The notes under the pieces are model-generated. The model saw only the letters and a program-made list of their open reading frames with translations. It was not told where the DNA came from and did no database searches. A DNA stretch of 64,000 nt from Planctomycetota bacterium (lineage in GTDB: Bacteria > Planctomycetota > UBA1135 > GCA-002686595). The translations under genes and the position numbers were made by a program. Of the stretch, positions 53,883-63,166 are shown piece after piece (position 1 is the first letter of the stretch; each line of letters opens with the position of its first letter). The stretch is from positions 83,683 through 147,682 of the forward strand of contig DUBE01000066.1 in NCBI GenBank assembly GCA_012960475.1, read 5' to 3'.

Positions 53883-55001
53883 ATGGGCTACGAGATCTAC
53901 CGCATCGAGAAGGACCGCGCGCGCTTCCGGGACATTGTCCGGGGGCGGTTGCGTGAAGATCTGAAGAAATACCTCTCCAGCACAGACCTTCTCGGTCAGC
54001 GCGCTGGCCGCACGATTTCCATTCCTGTGCCGCAGATTGAACTGCCACGCCTGCGATTTGGAGAAAACCAGGGTCAAGGCGTGGGCCAGGGCCCTGGTGA
54101 GGAAGGTGCAGTGGTGGATGGGGACGGCCAGAACGGAGAGGGCGCAGGCGCTGCCGGAGAGGACCCGGGCCAGCACATGCTGGAGGTCGAGGTCGAGATT
54201 GACGAACTGGCGGAGATGCTGGCTGCCGAGCTGGAGCTGCCCAACATCGAACCCCGGGGCACCAAGCAACTCCTGTCTGAAGGGGGGCGCTACACCGGCC
54301 TTCGTAACCAGGGGCCACGTAGTTTGCGGCACTTTCGGCGCACCTTCAAGCGGGCTTTGACGCGCACCATTGCTGAGGGAAAATGGGACCCCGCTGAACC
54401 AAGGGTGGTACCTATCAAAGACGACGAGCGCTTCCGCATGCGCCGCACTGCGCCGTTGCCAGAATCCAGTGCTGTCATTCTGCACATGATGGATGTCTCG
54501 GGTTCAATGGGTAAAGAGCAGAAGGAGATCGTGCGCATTCAGGCTTTCTGGATCGATACCTGGTTACGTAGCCAGTACAAGAACATCGAGGTTGTTTACA
54601 TTGTGCACGATGCGGTTGCCAAGATCGTTGACAGCGAAGAGTTCTTCCACTTACGCGAATCCGGAGGAACCAAGATATCCTCGGCCTATGAACTGGCCCT
54701 TGAGCTGATCCAGACCAAGTACAGGCCGGACCAGTGGAATATCTACCCATTCCACTATTCCGATGGGGACAACTGGAGCGCAAGGGATACTTCTCACTGC
54801 ATCAGCTTGCTGCGAGACGAGTTGCTGCCTCGGGTCAATCAATTCTGCTACGGTCAAGTCAAGAGCGCCTATGGATCAGGTCAGTTCAAGAAGGACCTGG
54901 AACAGGCTCTCGGCAGCGCTGAGAACCTGATCAGCGCTGCAGTAGATGGTCGTGATGAGATCGCCGAGTCGATCCGCGCTTTCCTGGGGAGGGGCCGTTA
55001 G
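53883..55001 (+). CDS. yeaH: YeaH/DUF444 von Willebrand factor A-like protein
   Basis: DUF444 proteins are the usual partners of PrkA. The 372-residue protein begins with YEIYRIEKDRARFRDIVRGRL, contains a Gly/Glu/Asp-rich low-complexity stretch at about residues 60-100 and has the metal-ion-dependent adhesion motif DVSGSMG near residue 205, followed by the vWA domain. Four bases separate it from prkA and two from spoVR. How it works with PrkA is not known in detail. Confidence 0.93.
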   Translation: MGYEIYRIEKDRARFRDIVRGRLREDLKKYLSSTDLLGQRAGRTISIPVPQIELPRLRFGENQGQGVGQGPGEEGAVVDGDGQNGEGAGAAGEDPGQHMLEVEVEIDELAEMLAAELELPNIEPRGTKQLLSEGGRYTGLRNQGPRSLRHFRRTFKRALTRTIAEGKWDPAEPRVVPIKDDERFRMRRTAPLPESSAVILHMMDVSGSMGKEQKEIVRIQAFWIDTWLRSQYKNIEVVYIVHDAVAKIVDSEEFFHLRESGGTKISSAYELALELIQTKYRPDQWNIYPFHYSDGDNWSARDTSHCISLLRDELLPRVNQFCYGQVKSAYGSGQFKKDLEQALGSAENLISAAVDGRDEIAESIRAFLGRGR

Positions 55002-55003
55002 GC

Positions 55004-56419
55004 ATGGTTCGCACCCCCAACCTCAGTGCGAGACTGAAGCGAGAGGCCCAAAGGGCGGAGGATGCGGCCCACGCTGCTGGCCTGGACTTTTTTGAGGTGC
55101 TCTTTGAAATCCTCGATGCCCGTGACTTGAACGCCGTTGCCGCTTATGGGGGCTTCCCCAGGCGCTATGCCTCCTGGCGCTTCGGTATGGACTTCGAGCG
55201 CTTGCACAAGGGTTACTCCTATGGGCTGTCCAAGATCTATGAGTTGGTCATCAACAACGATCCCACTATTGCCTATCTGGTGCGCTCAAACTCCTTGATG
55301 GAGCAGAAACTCGTCATGGCTCACGTCTTCGGGCACGCGGACTTCTTCAAGCACAACGTGTGGTTCGCTCCCACGGAACGACGCATGGTGCAGGCCATGG
55401 AATCAAACGCGGAGCGCATCAAGCAAATCAGTGCTGACCAGGGGCAGGACAATTTGGATCGGATGCTCGACCGGGCTCTCTGCCTTGAAGGTCTGCTTGA
55501 TCCCTATTTGCCCCTGCAAGGACCTCGCGCTTCAGAGAGTGTTGGGCGCATTGATCATGCTCGGGCGAGTTTCGAAGCAGTCCTGGATGGAAGGCCCGTG
55601 CGGCCGCCAGAACCTACGCGGCTGGCTGGCAGTGCCCTGCCTACCTACGACTGCCTGGCGTTCTTGATTGAGCATGCGCCCTTGGAAGCCTGGCAGCGCG
55701 AGGTGTTGCGCGTTGTGCGTGATGAAGCCTATTACTTCATGCCCCAACGCCAGACCAAGATCATGAACGAGGGTTGGGCATCTTTCTGGCACAGCCGCCT
55801 GTTGACTGGAGGCTTGTTGGATGGATCCGAGATCATCGACTTTGCCGATTGCCATTCGGGAGCCACCGCCGCTCAGTCGGGGCAGTTGAATCCCTACAAA
55901 CTAGGTATCGAGTTGTTCCGTCACGCGGATCGCCTGGGTCATGATCTTTTTCGTTTGCGCAAGATTCACAACGATACTTCCTTCATCGACGAGCTTGTGG
56001 ATGAGGAATTTGCCTTGGAAAACGAGCTCTTCATCTACCGTGATAATCCAAAAGGTGGGGGCCGTCAGGTTGCGGATCGGGATTGGAAGACCGTGAAACA
56101 ACAGCTCCTCAGCAGCTTGTCCTGGGCGGGTCAGCCCCGTATTCAACTGCAAGAGGTGGACTCCGAAGGTGCCCTGGTCTTGGCGCACATGCACGACGGC
56201 CGGGATCTTGTGCTGCAGGAGGCGGGTCAACTGATCAGTAATCTGGCCCATCTTTGGGGCGCTCCCGTGCATCTTCTGAGCCTTGACCAGGGCCAAGGTA
56301 AGCGGGTCACAGCAGGGGAAGCAGGTATCTCCGTTGCGGATTGCGAGCTTGCCGTCGAGCGCTGTGGGGCGCCTGCATCCCCCGTGGAAAGGGGCGATTC
56401 AAAAAGACAGGCCGGGTAA
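55004..56419 (+). CDS. spoVR: SpoVR-family protein
   Basis: SpoVR was first found as a sporulation protein in Bacillus, but the family (YcgB in E. coli) is widespread next to prkA and yeaH and has no settled activity. The 471-residue protein has the family segments FGMDFERLHKGYSYGLSKIYELVINNDP, MAHVFGHADFFKHN, MNEGWASFWH and YKLGIELFR with a His-rich metal-like appearance. It is the third member of the conserved triad. The last 50 residues are less conserved and Gly/Arg-rich. Confidence 0.93.
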   Translation: MVRTPNLSARLKREAQRAEDAAHAAGLDFFEVLFEILDARDLNAVAAYGGFPRRYASWRFGMDFERLHKGYSYGLSKIYELVINNDPTIAYLVRSNSLMEQKLVMAHVFGHADFFKHNVWFAPTERRMVQAMESNAERIKQISADQGQDNLDRMLDRALCLEGLLDPYLPLQGPRASESVGRIDHARASFEAVLDGRPVRPPEPTRLAGSALPTYDCLAFLIEHAPLEAWQREVLRVVRDEAYYFMPQRQTKIMNEGWASFWHSRLLTGGLLDGSEIIDFADCHSGATAAQSGQLNPYKLGIELFRHADRLGHDLFRLRKIHNDTSFIDELVDEEFALENELFIYRDNPKGGGRQVADRDWKTVKQQLLSSLSWAGQPRIQLQEVDSEGALVLAHMHDGRDLVLQEAGQLISNLAHLWGAPVHLLSLDQGQGKRVTAGEAGISVADCELAVERCGAPASPVERGDSKRQAG

Positions 56420-56469
56420 AGCTGGAAAGGCTTGCACACACTGATCCGGGGGGCGAGGATCCTCTTTGA

Positions 56470-57399
56470 ATGGCCATTCAGCATGAACTCTCCTGGTCGG
56501 CATCTCGAGCCGGCACCTTTGTCGCTTGCCCACGCAAGTACTACCTGGACTACTACGGCTCCTGGCTGGGCTGGCAGCAGGGTGGTGACCCCGCCAGGCG
56601 ACAGGCCTGGTTGCTCAAGAAGATGACGCGCATGCCCATGTTGGCGGGGCAGATCGTGCATGAGGCCATCGAGGCCTGGTTCATCGCCAAACGAGAGGGC
56701 CGACCCCAGCCCTCCCGTCAAGAGTTCCTCGATACAGCGGTTGGGGCCCTGCGGGAGCACTATCAGGTTTCCAAGCAAGGCAAGTGGCGTCGTCGACCGG
56801 CCAAGATGTGTCATCTGGCGGAGCATCACTATCAGGAAGAGCGCATCGATGAAGCCAGCGGAGCAGCCGCCACCTATGGCACGCGCTACAAGGAGCGCAT
56901 CATTGCCTCACTGGAGTCCTTCCTGGACATGCCTGAGCTGGCCCCCGTTCGGGAGGCGGATCCTTCGACCTGGCTGGCCTGCGAGGACATGACCACCTTT
57001 GATTTTGAAGGAACCAAGGTCTTTGCTGTACCGGACTTTGCCTACCGTGCCGAGGATGGCAGCGTGCACATTTGGGACTGGAAGACCGGCAGCCCGCGTA
57101 AGGCTGATGAGTTTCAGTTGCAGGTCTACGCGGGCTATGCCAGGGACAAGTGGGGTGCGGACCCCGACAAAGTGATCGGTTTTGACGTCTATCTGACCAC
57201 CCGCGAGGTTGTGCGCGTAGAGCCAGGGGCAGCCGGTTTGGATGGGGCTTTTGTTCGCATCTCAGAGTCATTGGCCGAGATGAAGTCGCTGCACTTCAAT
57301 GCGGATTTTGAGGATGGGGACCCACAGGCTTTTCCTCTGATCGAGCCGGGCTTCGAGTGCAGTAGCTGCAATTACCGGGAACTCTGCGATCGGGTTTGA
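56470..57399 (+). CDS. Cas4/RecB-like PD-(D/E)XK nuclease with iron-sulfur cysteines
   Basis: The 309-residue protein has the RecB/Cas4 core: His64 in AGQIVHEAIEAW, Asp189 in VPDFAYR, Asp203 and Lys205 in IWDWKTG, and QLQVYAGYA as the QxxxY motif. Cys20 in ACPRKYY and Cys297, Cys300, Cys306 in CSSCNYRELC match the four-cysteine iron-sulfur clamp of Cas4 and AddB. It should be a DNA nuclease acting on ends. There is no CRISPR array or other cas gene. It lies 50 bases after spoVR and 13 bases before the first glycosyltransferase, so it is probably part of the upstream transcript. Confidence 0.88.
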   Translation: MAIQHELSWSASRAGTFVACPRKYYLDYYGSWLGWQQGGDPARRQAWLLKKMTRMPMLAGQIVHEAIEAWFIAKREGRPQPSRQEFLDTAVGALREHYQVSKQGKWRRRPAKMCHLAEHHYQEERIDEASGAAATYGTRYKERIIASLESFLDMPELAPVREADPSTWLACEDMTTFDFEGTKVFAVPDFAYRAEDGSVHIWDWKTGSPRKADEFQLQVYAGYARDKWGADPDKVIGFDVYLTTREVVRVEPGAAGLDGAFVRISESLAEMKSLHFNADFEDGDPQAFPLIEPGFECSSCNYRELCDRV

Positions 57400-57412
57400 T
57401 CCGTCTCCTATC

Positions 57413-58351
57413 GTGACCGCGCCCCGCCTCTCAATTCTCTTGCCTACGCTCAATGCCGCAGGCGACTTGCAGCGCCTGCTGCCAGCCCTTGCGCAGCAAG
57501 AGATCAGCGGCGAGGTGGAGTGGCTGGCTGTGGACTCTTCGTCCACAGACCAGACCGTGTCCCTGCTTGAAGGAGCGGGTTTCGATGTGCAGGTGATTCC
57601 CCGGCACGAGTTCTCCCATGGTCCAACACGCAACCTTCTTGTCAGTCGAGCTAAGGGGACCTATTTGCTTTTCTTGACCCAGGATGCCGTGCCCGTGGGG
57701 CCTGACTGCATCGAGCAACTCTTGAAGCCCCTTGAAGACTTGAGTGTAGCTGCGGTTGGCGCGCGACTCGTGCCCCATCCCAGCGACGATCCTTTGACCG
57801 CGCGCACGGTGCTCGCGTCTCCCGAGGCGTCCGGGTTGGCGCAGGTGCGCAGGCTTCCCCCGGGTCAGGTCCTGGCAGATCTTGCGCCCACGGAAGCGGT
57901 GCAGCAGGCTCGCTTCCATAATGTGGCCTGTGCCTATCGGGCCCAGGCATTGATCAAATGGCCTTTTCCCCAAGAGGCCTTTGGTGAAGATGTCGTCTGG
58001 GCCGCCCTGGTCCTGGCCCAAGGGCAGGCCCTTGCACACGCGCCATTGGCGATGGTTCGCCACGCCCATTGCTACTCTCTGCTGGGCGCCCTCGAACGCT
58101 ATCGTCTTGACGCAGCCTTCTTGCGTCGACAGTTTGGATTCAGGGTACGCCCCGGTCCGATCAGCATGCTGCGGGGTTGGGGCCACGAGGTGCGTGCGGA
58201 TTGGAAATACATGCGGGGTCAGGAGCGTATTCTCCTGCGCTACCTGTTGCGTTCACCATTTCTGCGCGGGGCCATGGTGCTTGGGCAATTCTTGGGCACT
58301 TTGGGCTGGAACCTGCCCTTGGGTCGGGCGGCTACCCGGCGTTATTCCTGA
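57413..58351 (+). CDS. glycosyltransferase family 2 protein
   Basis: The 312-residue protein is a GT-A fold, inverting transferase: LSILLPTLNAAGDLQRLL, the sugar-nucleotide site with VDSSSTDQT, LLFLTQDAVPVG as the DxD-like position and the later FGEDVVWAALV. It resembles rhamnosyltransferases of surface polysaccharide clusters. The C-terminal part (MLRGWGHEVRADWKYMRG) is basic and may touch the membrane. The start is GTG 57413. It begins the run of four codirectional glycosyltransferases. Confidence 0.85.
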   Translation: MTAPRLSILLPTLNAAGDLQRLLPALAQQEISGEVEWLAVDSSSTDQTVSLLEGAGFDVQVIPRHEFSHGPTRNLLVSRAKGTYLLFLTQDAVPVGPDCIEQLLKPLEDLSVAAVGARLVPHPSDDPLTARTVLASPEASGLAQVRRLPPGQVLADLAPTEAVQQARFHNVACAYRAQALIKWPFPQEAFGEDVVWAALVLAQGQALAHAPLAMVRHAHCYSLLGALERYRLDAAFLRRQFGFRVRPGPISMLRGWGHEVRADWKYMRGQERILLRYLLRSPFLRGAMVLGQFLGTLGWNLPLGRAATRRYS

Positions 58352-58371
58352 GTCAGCTGTTGTACATGTCT

Positions 58372-58400
58372 TTGGTCTGTGCGGCCCCTCGCGCTAGGCT
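58372..58400 (+). promoter_or_regulatory. candidate promoter of the GT2-GT4 fusion
   Basis: TTGGTC (58372-58377) and TAGGCT (58395-58400) are 17 bases apart. Transcription would start near 58407, giving a leader of about 22 bases before ATG 58429. Confidence 0.35.
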
Positions 58401-58428
58401 AGGCGGCTGACCCTTGCGGTTGATTTCC

Positions 58429-61167
58429 ATGAGCGAACAAGCGATCTCCAGCATTTCGGTGCTGATGCCCACCTGGCAGGGCATGCAGTTTCTCAAGCGG
58501 GTGTTTGAGGCCCTCAATGCTCAGGAGTGCCCTCTGCCTTGGGACCTGTGGGTTACGGATTCAGGATCCACGGATGGATCCTTCGAGTTCATTGAGGCCT
58601 TGGCGAAAGATTTCAGTGTACCCCTGCACCTGGATCGGATTCACACCGTTGAGTTCGACCACGGGGACACGCGCAATAGGTTGGCGGCGCGCAGTGCAGG
58701 AGACCTGTTGGTTTTCTTGACCCAGGACGCGATACCCACAGGGAACACATGGTTGGCGGATCTTGCAGCGGAGTTTGAGGATCCTCTGGTTGCTGGAGCT
58801 TTCTGTCGAAACCTGCCTCGGCAGGATGCGAAACTCTCGACTCTTGTTCTCTCTCGGGATGATCCCGGTTGGAGCGAAGGGCGGCGGGTAGTGGAGCTTC
58901 CAGCTCCGGATGAATACGCGACCATGAGCCCGGATGAGAAGCGTGCGCTGTACACCTTCCAGGATGTGGCTTCTGCCATCCGGCGTTCGGTTTGGGAGTG
59001 CCACCCTCTGCCGCGCACGTCTTTCGGGGAGGATGTGTTGATGGCGCGGGCGATGCTCGAAGGAGGCAAGAGGATTGTCTATAGCGATGCCGCCAAGGTG
59101 GAGCACAGCCACGACTACGACCTGAGGGAAACTCACGCCCGGGGGGCGATCGATGGGAGCTTCAATCGGTCGTGGCTTGGGCGCACCTGCATTGGGCGGT
59201 CTGAAGATGTGCCGGTTCTGCTCGATCGTCTGGCTCCTGGGGACCAGGCTTTCATCAAGACTCTAGGATTGTCAATTGCTGCAGAAAGGGAGCTGGCAAA
59301 CGAAGTTCGCAACCTGCGAAGAGCGGCCTTTGAGGGGTTGCATCTTGGAGGGCAGACTACCCACCTGCGGCCTGCTACCAGGATGCGTCAGGACGGTGAC
59401 CTCAAGCTGCTCTATGTGGTGCACGGATTTCCACCGGACACCTGGGCAGGCACCGAAGTCTTCACCCTGGGCCTGGCCCGTGGCATGCAGGCTCTGGGAC
59501 ATCAGGTAGCGATTTTCGCGCGGGTGCCCGGAATCCTCGGGGGGCCCGAGGATTTCGAAGTGCACGAGGGCAGCTTTGAGGATCTCCGGGTCTGGCGCAT
59601 GACCCATCGTCTCGATCACCCCAATCTGCGCGCGAGCTACGAGCAGCCCCGTGCGGAAGCCGCTTTTGCCCGGGTCTTGGCCCGTGAGCAGCCGGATGTG
59701 GTGCACTTTCAGCATTTGATCCACACCAGCACTTCACTCGTGCGCGTTGCCAAGCAGGCGGGCTGCGCCACGGTGGTGCATTGTCACGACTACTGGGGTC
59801 TCTGTTCCCGGGTGCAGCTGATTCGACCGGATGGCGTGGTCTGTGCCCACAACATGGGGGCGGGCTGTTTTGCCTGCGTCAAGGAGCGTTCCTTGGAGTC
59901 GATTCCGGCTTTGGCCAGTCTCGGGCCGGGGGTTCAAGCGGGGCTGGTGGAACTGGCCCGGCGCCTTGAGAGAACCGAGATATGCCCCCAAGAACAGCGC
60001 ACGCAAGCGGCAGAGTTCATGGATCTGAGCGAGCGCGAAGGGGTTGTGCTCGGGGCCTACAGGGACTGTGATCTGCAAGTCAGCCCAAGCCGCTTCTTGC
60101 GGGAACGCTATCTGGAGAGTGGAGTTTTTGATCCCCACCGTTTTCTGTTCAGCGAGAACGGCCTGAGTCTGGAGCACCTCTCCGCAAGGGCCAAGAGTCC
60201 TCGTCCAGAGGGCGTGCTACGTGTTGGCTTTGTGGGCAGTCTGGTGTGGTACAAGGGCTGCGATGTGCTGGTGGATGCCATGGGCCTCTTGGCGGGTCGC
60301 AGCATCGAACTGTTCATTCATGGAGGTTTTGATCCTGAAGAGGACGAGTATCACCAGGACCTTGAGCGACGGGCTGCTGGCACGCGCACCAAGTTCGTGG
60401 GTCGTTTTGACAATGCGCGTCTGAGCGAGGTGCATGCAGACTTGGACGTGCTGGTGGTTCCCAGCGTCTGGTATGAGAACGCGCCGGTGACCATTGCTGA
60501 GGCTTTTGCCTGCGGAACGCCGGTGGTGGCCTCGGGCTTCGGAGGTATGGCGGAGTTCGTGCGCGACGGAATCGACGGTCTGCACTTTGAGCCTGCCGAC
60601 GCCATCGATCTGGCCCGGGTGTTGGCCCGCCTGCTCGACGAGCCGGAACTGCTAGCCAATCTCTCGCTTGAATTTCCGCGGCCCAAGAGCGTGGTCCAGG
60701 ACGCCCTCGACTGGGAGTTCCGCTATCGGGCCCTGGCCTGTGTAGAGCGCAGGGCCCACAACCAGCGCCTGCTGGCGGAGTTCTCTCCGCGTGAGGCTCA
60801 GCGGTCCAGTGGGGAGATCTTGGAGCAGGGGGCGGAGATGGTGCTGCTGCGCCCCGGCGCGGTGCTTGAGTTCAGTCTGGAGGGGGTGCCCGAGGGTCCC
60901 GCACGTCTGGAGGTGGAACAATTCTCCCTGGCCGGGGAGCTGGGCGTGCGCCTGACAGGGCGCGTGGAAATCGAAGGCCTTGAATCTCACATGTTGCCCC
61001 CGATTCAGGCCGATAAAGAGGACCGGGCCGTACTGCAGGCGATCGACCTGAGGCTCCCCCCCGGGGCCTCGAACCTTAGAGTGGTTGCCGGCCAGCAGTC
61101 CAGCAGCGACGGGCACCTGCGTTTGGTGCGCCTTTGTCTGCACGCTCGACCCTCTCACGAGTCATGA
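58429..61167 (+). CDS. GT2-GT4 fusion glycosyltransferase with C-terminal beta domain
   Basis: The 912-residue protein carries two transferases in one chain. Residues about 7-270 form a GT2 domain similar to the preceding protein (ISVLMPTWQGMQFL, TDSGSTDGS, LVFLTQDAIP, FGEDVLMARAML). Residues about 325-760 form a GT4, GT-B fold enzyme (LLYVVHGFPPDTWAGTE, VGFVGSLVWYKGCDVLVDA, VPSVWYENAPVTIAEAFACG). Residues about 790-912 look like a beta domain. Two successive linkages made by one protein are inferred. ATG 58429 is used; TTG 58414 is also open. The stop overlaps the next start (ATGA). Confidence 0.85.
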   Translation: MSEQAISSISVLMPTWQGMQFLKRVFEALNAQECPLPWDLWVTDSGSTDGSFEFIEALAKDFSVPLHLDRIHTVEFDHGDTRNRLAARSAGDLLVFLTQDAIPTGNTWLADLAAEFEDPLVAGAFCRNLPRQDAKLSTLVLSRDDPGWSEGRRVVELPAPDEYATMSPDEKRALYTFQDVASAIRRSVWECHPLPRTSFGEDVLMARAMLEGGKRIVYSDAAKVEHSHDYDLRETHARGAIDGSFNRSWLGRTCIGRSEDVPVLLDRLAPGDQAFIKTLGLSIAAERELANEVRNLRRAAFEGLHLGGQTTHLRPATRMRQDGDLKLLYVVHGFPPDTWAGTEVFTLGLARGMQALGHQVAIFARVPGILGGPEDFEVHEGSFEDLRVWRMTHRLDHPNLRASYEQPRAEAAFARVLAREQPDVVHFQHLIHTSTSLVRVAKQAGCATVVHCHDYWGLCSRVQLIRPDGVVCAHNMGAGCFACVKERSLESIPALASLGPGVQAGLVELARRLERTEICPQEQRTQAAEFMDLSEREGVVLGAYRDCDLQVSPSRFLRERYLESGVFDPHRFLFSENGLSLEHLSARAKSPRPEGVLRVGFVGSLVWYKGCDVLVDAMGLLAGRSIELFIHGGFDPEEDEYHQDLERRAAGTRTKFVGRFDNARLSEVHADLDVLVVPSVWYENAPVTIAEAFACGTPVVASGFGGMAEFVRDGIDGLHFEPADAIDLARVLARLLDEPELLANLSLEFPRPKSVVQDALDWEFRYRALACVERRAHNQRLLAEFSPREAQRSSGEILEQGAEMVLLRPGAVLEFSLEGVPEGPARLEVEQFSLAGELGVRLTGRVEIEGLESHMLPPIQADKEDRAVLQAIDLRLPPGASNLRVVAGQQSSSDGHLRLVRLCLHARPSHES

Positions 61168-62477
61168 CCAAGAAGCACGGCAAGCGGCCCAAGGCCAAGC
61201 GTTCCGGCGGATCCAAGAAGGAGTCCAAGGGCAAGTCGCGCAGCGAGCATGCCGCTGATCCTCTGATCGCGCCCAGAGCCGAGCCTCTAACCGATACAGA
61301 TTTGCCCCGCTGCTCCATCGTGGTTCTCAATTGGAACGGCAAGCATCACCTCGACGGCTGCTTCAAGTCTTTGAACGAGTTGGACTACCCCGAGGACATG
61401 CGCGAGGTGGTCTTGGTGGACAATGGGTCCAAGGATGGCAGCCAGTCCTATGTTGCTCGCAAGCACGGCTGGGTGCGTTGCATCCAAAACGAGCGCAACA
61501 TGGGTTTTAGCGCGGGCTGCAACCAGGGTATGCGCAATGCTGACCGACCTGACCTGGTGGTGTTCTTGAACAACGACTTGCGGGTGGAGCCCGGTTTCCT
61601 GCGTGCCCTGGTTGCGCCGATAGTGCAAGGCCATTGCGTCGCCAGCACGGGCAAGATGTTGCACTGGGATGGTTCCTCCATCGACACCGCAGGCGGGGGT
61701 GCCAACTTCCATGGCATTGGCATACAGCGTGGCTATCGTGAGAGCGACAGCCCTGTGTTCAATACCCCGCGCAAGACCCTTTTCGCCTGCGGCGGCGCCA
61801 TGGCAATGGACGCGGCGACATTTGATGAGGTGGGGGGGTTTGACGAGGATTTCTTTGCCTACTATGAGGATGTGGATCTGGGCTGGCGCACTTGGGTCTT
61901 GGGGCACGAAGTGCACTACACCCCCGAAGCGGTCTGCTACCACCACCACTCTTCTACCAGTGCGCGTGTGCCCAAGGAACGTCTTCGGAAATTGCAGGTC
62001 CGCAATCCCTTGCTGGCTTGCTTCAAGAACTACGACGACGAGCACCTGCGGCGGGTGATGCCTGCCATGCTGGCCCTGGCCAGCCGTCGTGCGTTTATGC
62101 ACCTGGGTGGGCTGGATCGCAAGGAATACCGTATAGAAGAGTTGGAGAATCTTGCCGGCCGTGGTTGGCTCGGCCAACTCATGGCCCGCTGGCGCGGCAG
62201 GAATCAGCGTCAGGCCCTGGATCGCATCGGAGTTGCTGATCTGGTGGCAATTGATGACTTCATCGGGGGCTGGGACCACTGGATGGCTCGGCGCAAGTCG
62301 GTGCAGGATCGGCGCCGGCGTCCTGACTCGGAAATTCTGCCCCTCTTTCAGAAACCCCTCTGGTGCATCGAAGGGGACCCTGCCTACCGCGCGCTGCACG
62401 AGGGTTTGGTTGATTTTCTGGGTTTGGACGAGATGTTCAAGGGCCTTGAGTCGATGACAGGTGAACCTCGCAGATGA
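61164..62477 (+). CDS. glycosyltransferase family 2 protein, WbbL-like
   Basis: The 437-residue protein begins with a 50-residue basic, Lys/Ser-rich stretch, followed by a GT2 domain: CSIVVLNWNGKHHLDGC, VLVDNGSKDGS, MGFSAGCNQGM, VFLNNDLRVEPGF and GGFDEDFFAYYEDVDLGWR. It is similar to rhamnosyltransferases of the WbbL type. The basic N terminus has no hydrophobic signal and could bind acidic lipid or DNA. The start ATG 61164 overlaps the fusion gene's stop, and the end overlaps the next gene (ATGA). Confidence 0.85.
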   Translation: MTKKHGKRPKAKRSGGSKKESKGKSRSEHAADPLIAPRAEPLTDTDLPRCSIVVLNWNGKHHLDGCFKSLNELDYPEDMREVVLVDNGSKDGSQSYVARKHGWVRCIQNERNMGFSAGCNQGMRNADRPDLVVFLNNDLRVEPGFLRALVAPIVQGHCVASTGKMLHWDGSSIDTAGGGANFHGIGIQRGYRESDSPVFNTPRKTLFACGGAMAMDAATFDEVGGFDEDFFAYYEDVDLGWRTWVLGHEVHYTPEAVCYHHHSSTSARVPKERLRKLQVRNPLLACFKNYDDEHLRRVMPAMLALASRRAFMHLGGLDRKEYRIEELENLAGRGWLGQLMARWRGRNQRQALDRIGVADLVAIDDFIGGWDHWMARRKSVQDRRRRPDSEILPLFQKPLWCIEGDPAYRALHEGLVDFLGLDEMFKGLESMTGEPRR

Positions 62478-63166
62478 AGCTCTCAGTCGTCATTCCGATC
62501 TACAATGAGCAGGCCACCCTTGGAGAGATCCTTGAGCGCGTGCTGTCTACCTCTTTCGAGAAGGAGGTCCTGTTGGTGGATGATGGCTCAGGAGATGACA
62601 GTCGCAAGATTATGGCGCGTTATGAAGATGCGCACCCCGGCATTGTGCGTTGTTTTTATCACCGCCAGAACAAGGGCAAGGGAGCAGCCTTGGCCACGGC
62701 CTTTCAAGAAGTTCAGGGCGATCTGGTATTGGTGCAAGACGCCGACCTGGAGTACAACCCGGAGGACTACGGCATCCTGATCGCGCCGATCGTGGAGGGA
62801 CACGCTGATGTGGTCTATGGTTCCCGTTTTCTGGGCCGTACGCAGCGCGTGCACTTCCGTCTGCACACCATGGCCAACAAATTCCTGACCGCCTGGAGCA
62901 ATCTCTTCACGGGTTACTCTCTGACCGACATGGAAACCTGTTACAAGGTGATTCCCGCGCCCATTGCCCGGGCGCTCAAGCTCAGCTCACCTCGTTTCAC
63001 CATTGAACCGGAGATGACCGCCGCTTTCTCTCGTCAGGGGTTGCGCATTGTTGAGGTTCCAATTCAGTACAACAATCGCGGCTATGAGGACGGCAAGAAG
63101 GTGGGCTGGAAGGACGGCTTCCAGGCGCTCTTCGCCATAGTGCGCTTCCGATTTGCCCGTGACTAG
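62474..63166 (+). CDS. DPM1-like polyprenyl-phosphate glycosyltransferase
   Basis: The 230-residue protein belongs to the small soluble GT2 type that transfers a sugar from a nucleotide to polyprenyl phosphate: LSVVIPIYNEQATL, LVDDGSGDDS, NKGKGAALATAF, LVLVQDADLEYNPEDY and YGSRFLG. It lacks the membrane segments of some relatives. It could supply the lipid-linked sugar used by the GT-C-like protein at 11.7 kb, but no evidence links them. The stop is shared with the convergent metallo-hydrolase through CTAG 63163-63166. Confidence 0.87.
   Translation: MKLSVVIPIYNEQATLGEILERVLSTSFEKEVLLVDDGSGDDSRKIMARYEDAHPGIVRCFYHRQNKGKGAALATAFQEVQGDLVLVQDADLEYNPEDYGILIAPIVEGHADVVYGSRFLGRTQRVHFRLHTMANKFLTAWSNLFTGYSLTDMETCYKVIPAPIARALKLSSPRFTIEPEMTAAFSRQGLRIVEVPIQYNNRGYEDGKKVGWKDGFQALFAIVRFRFARD

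Noticed and set aside
56470-57399. Cas4-like nuclease as evidence of a CRISPR system
   Set aside because: No repeat array and no other cas gene in the window; this family also occurs as stand-alone nucleases.
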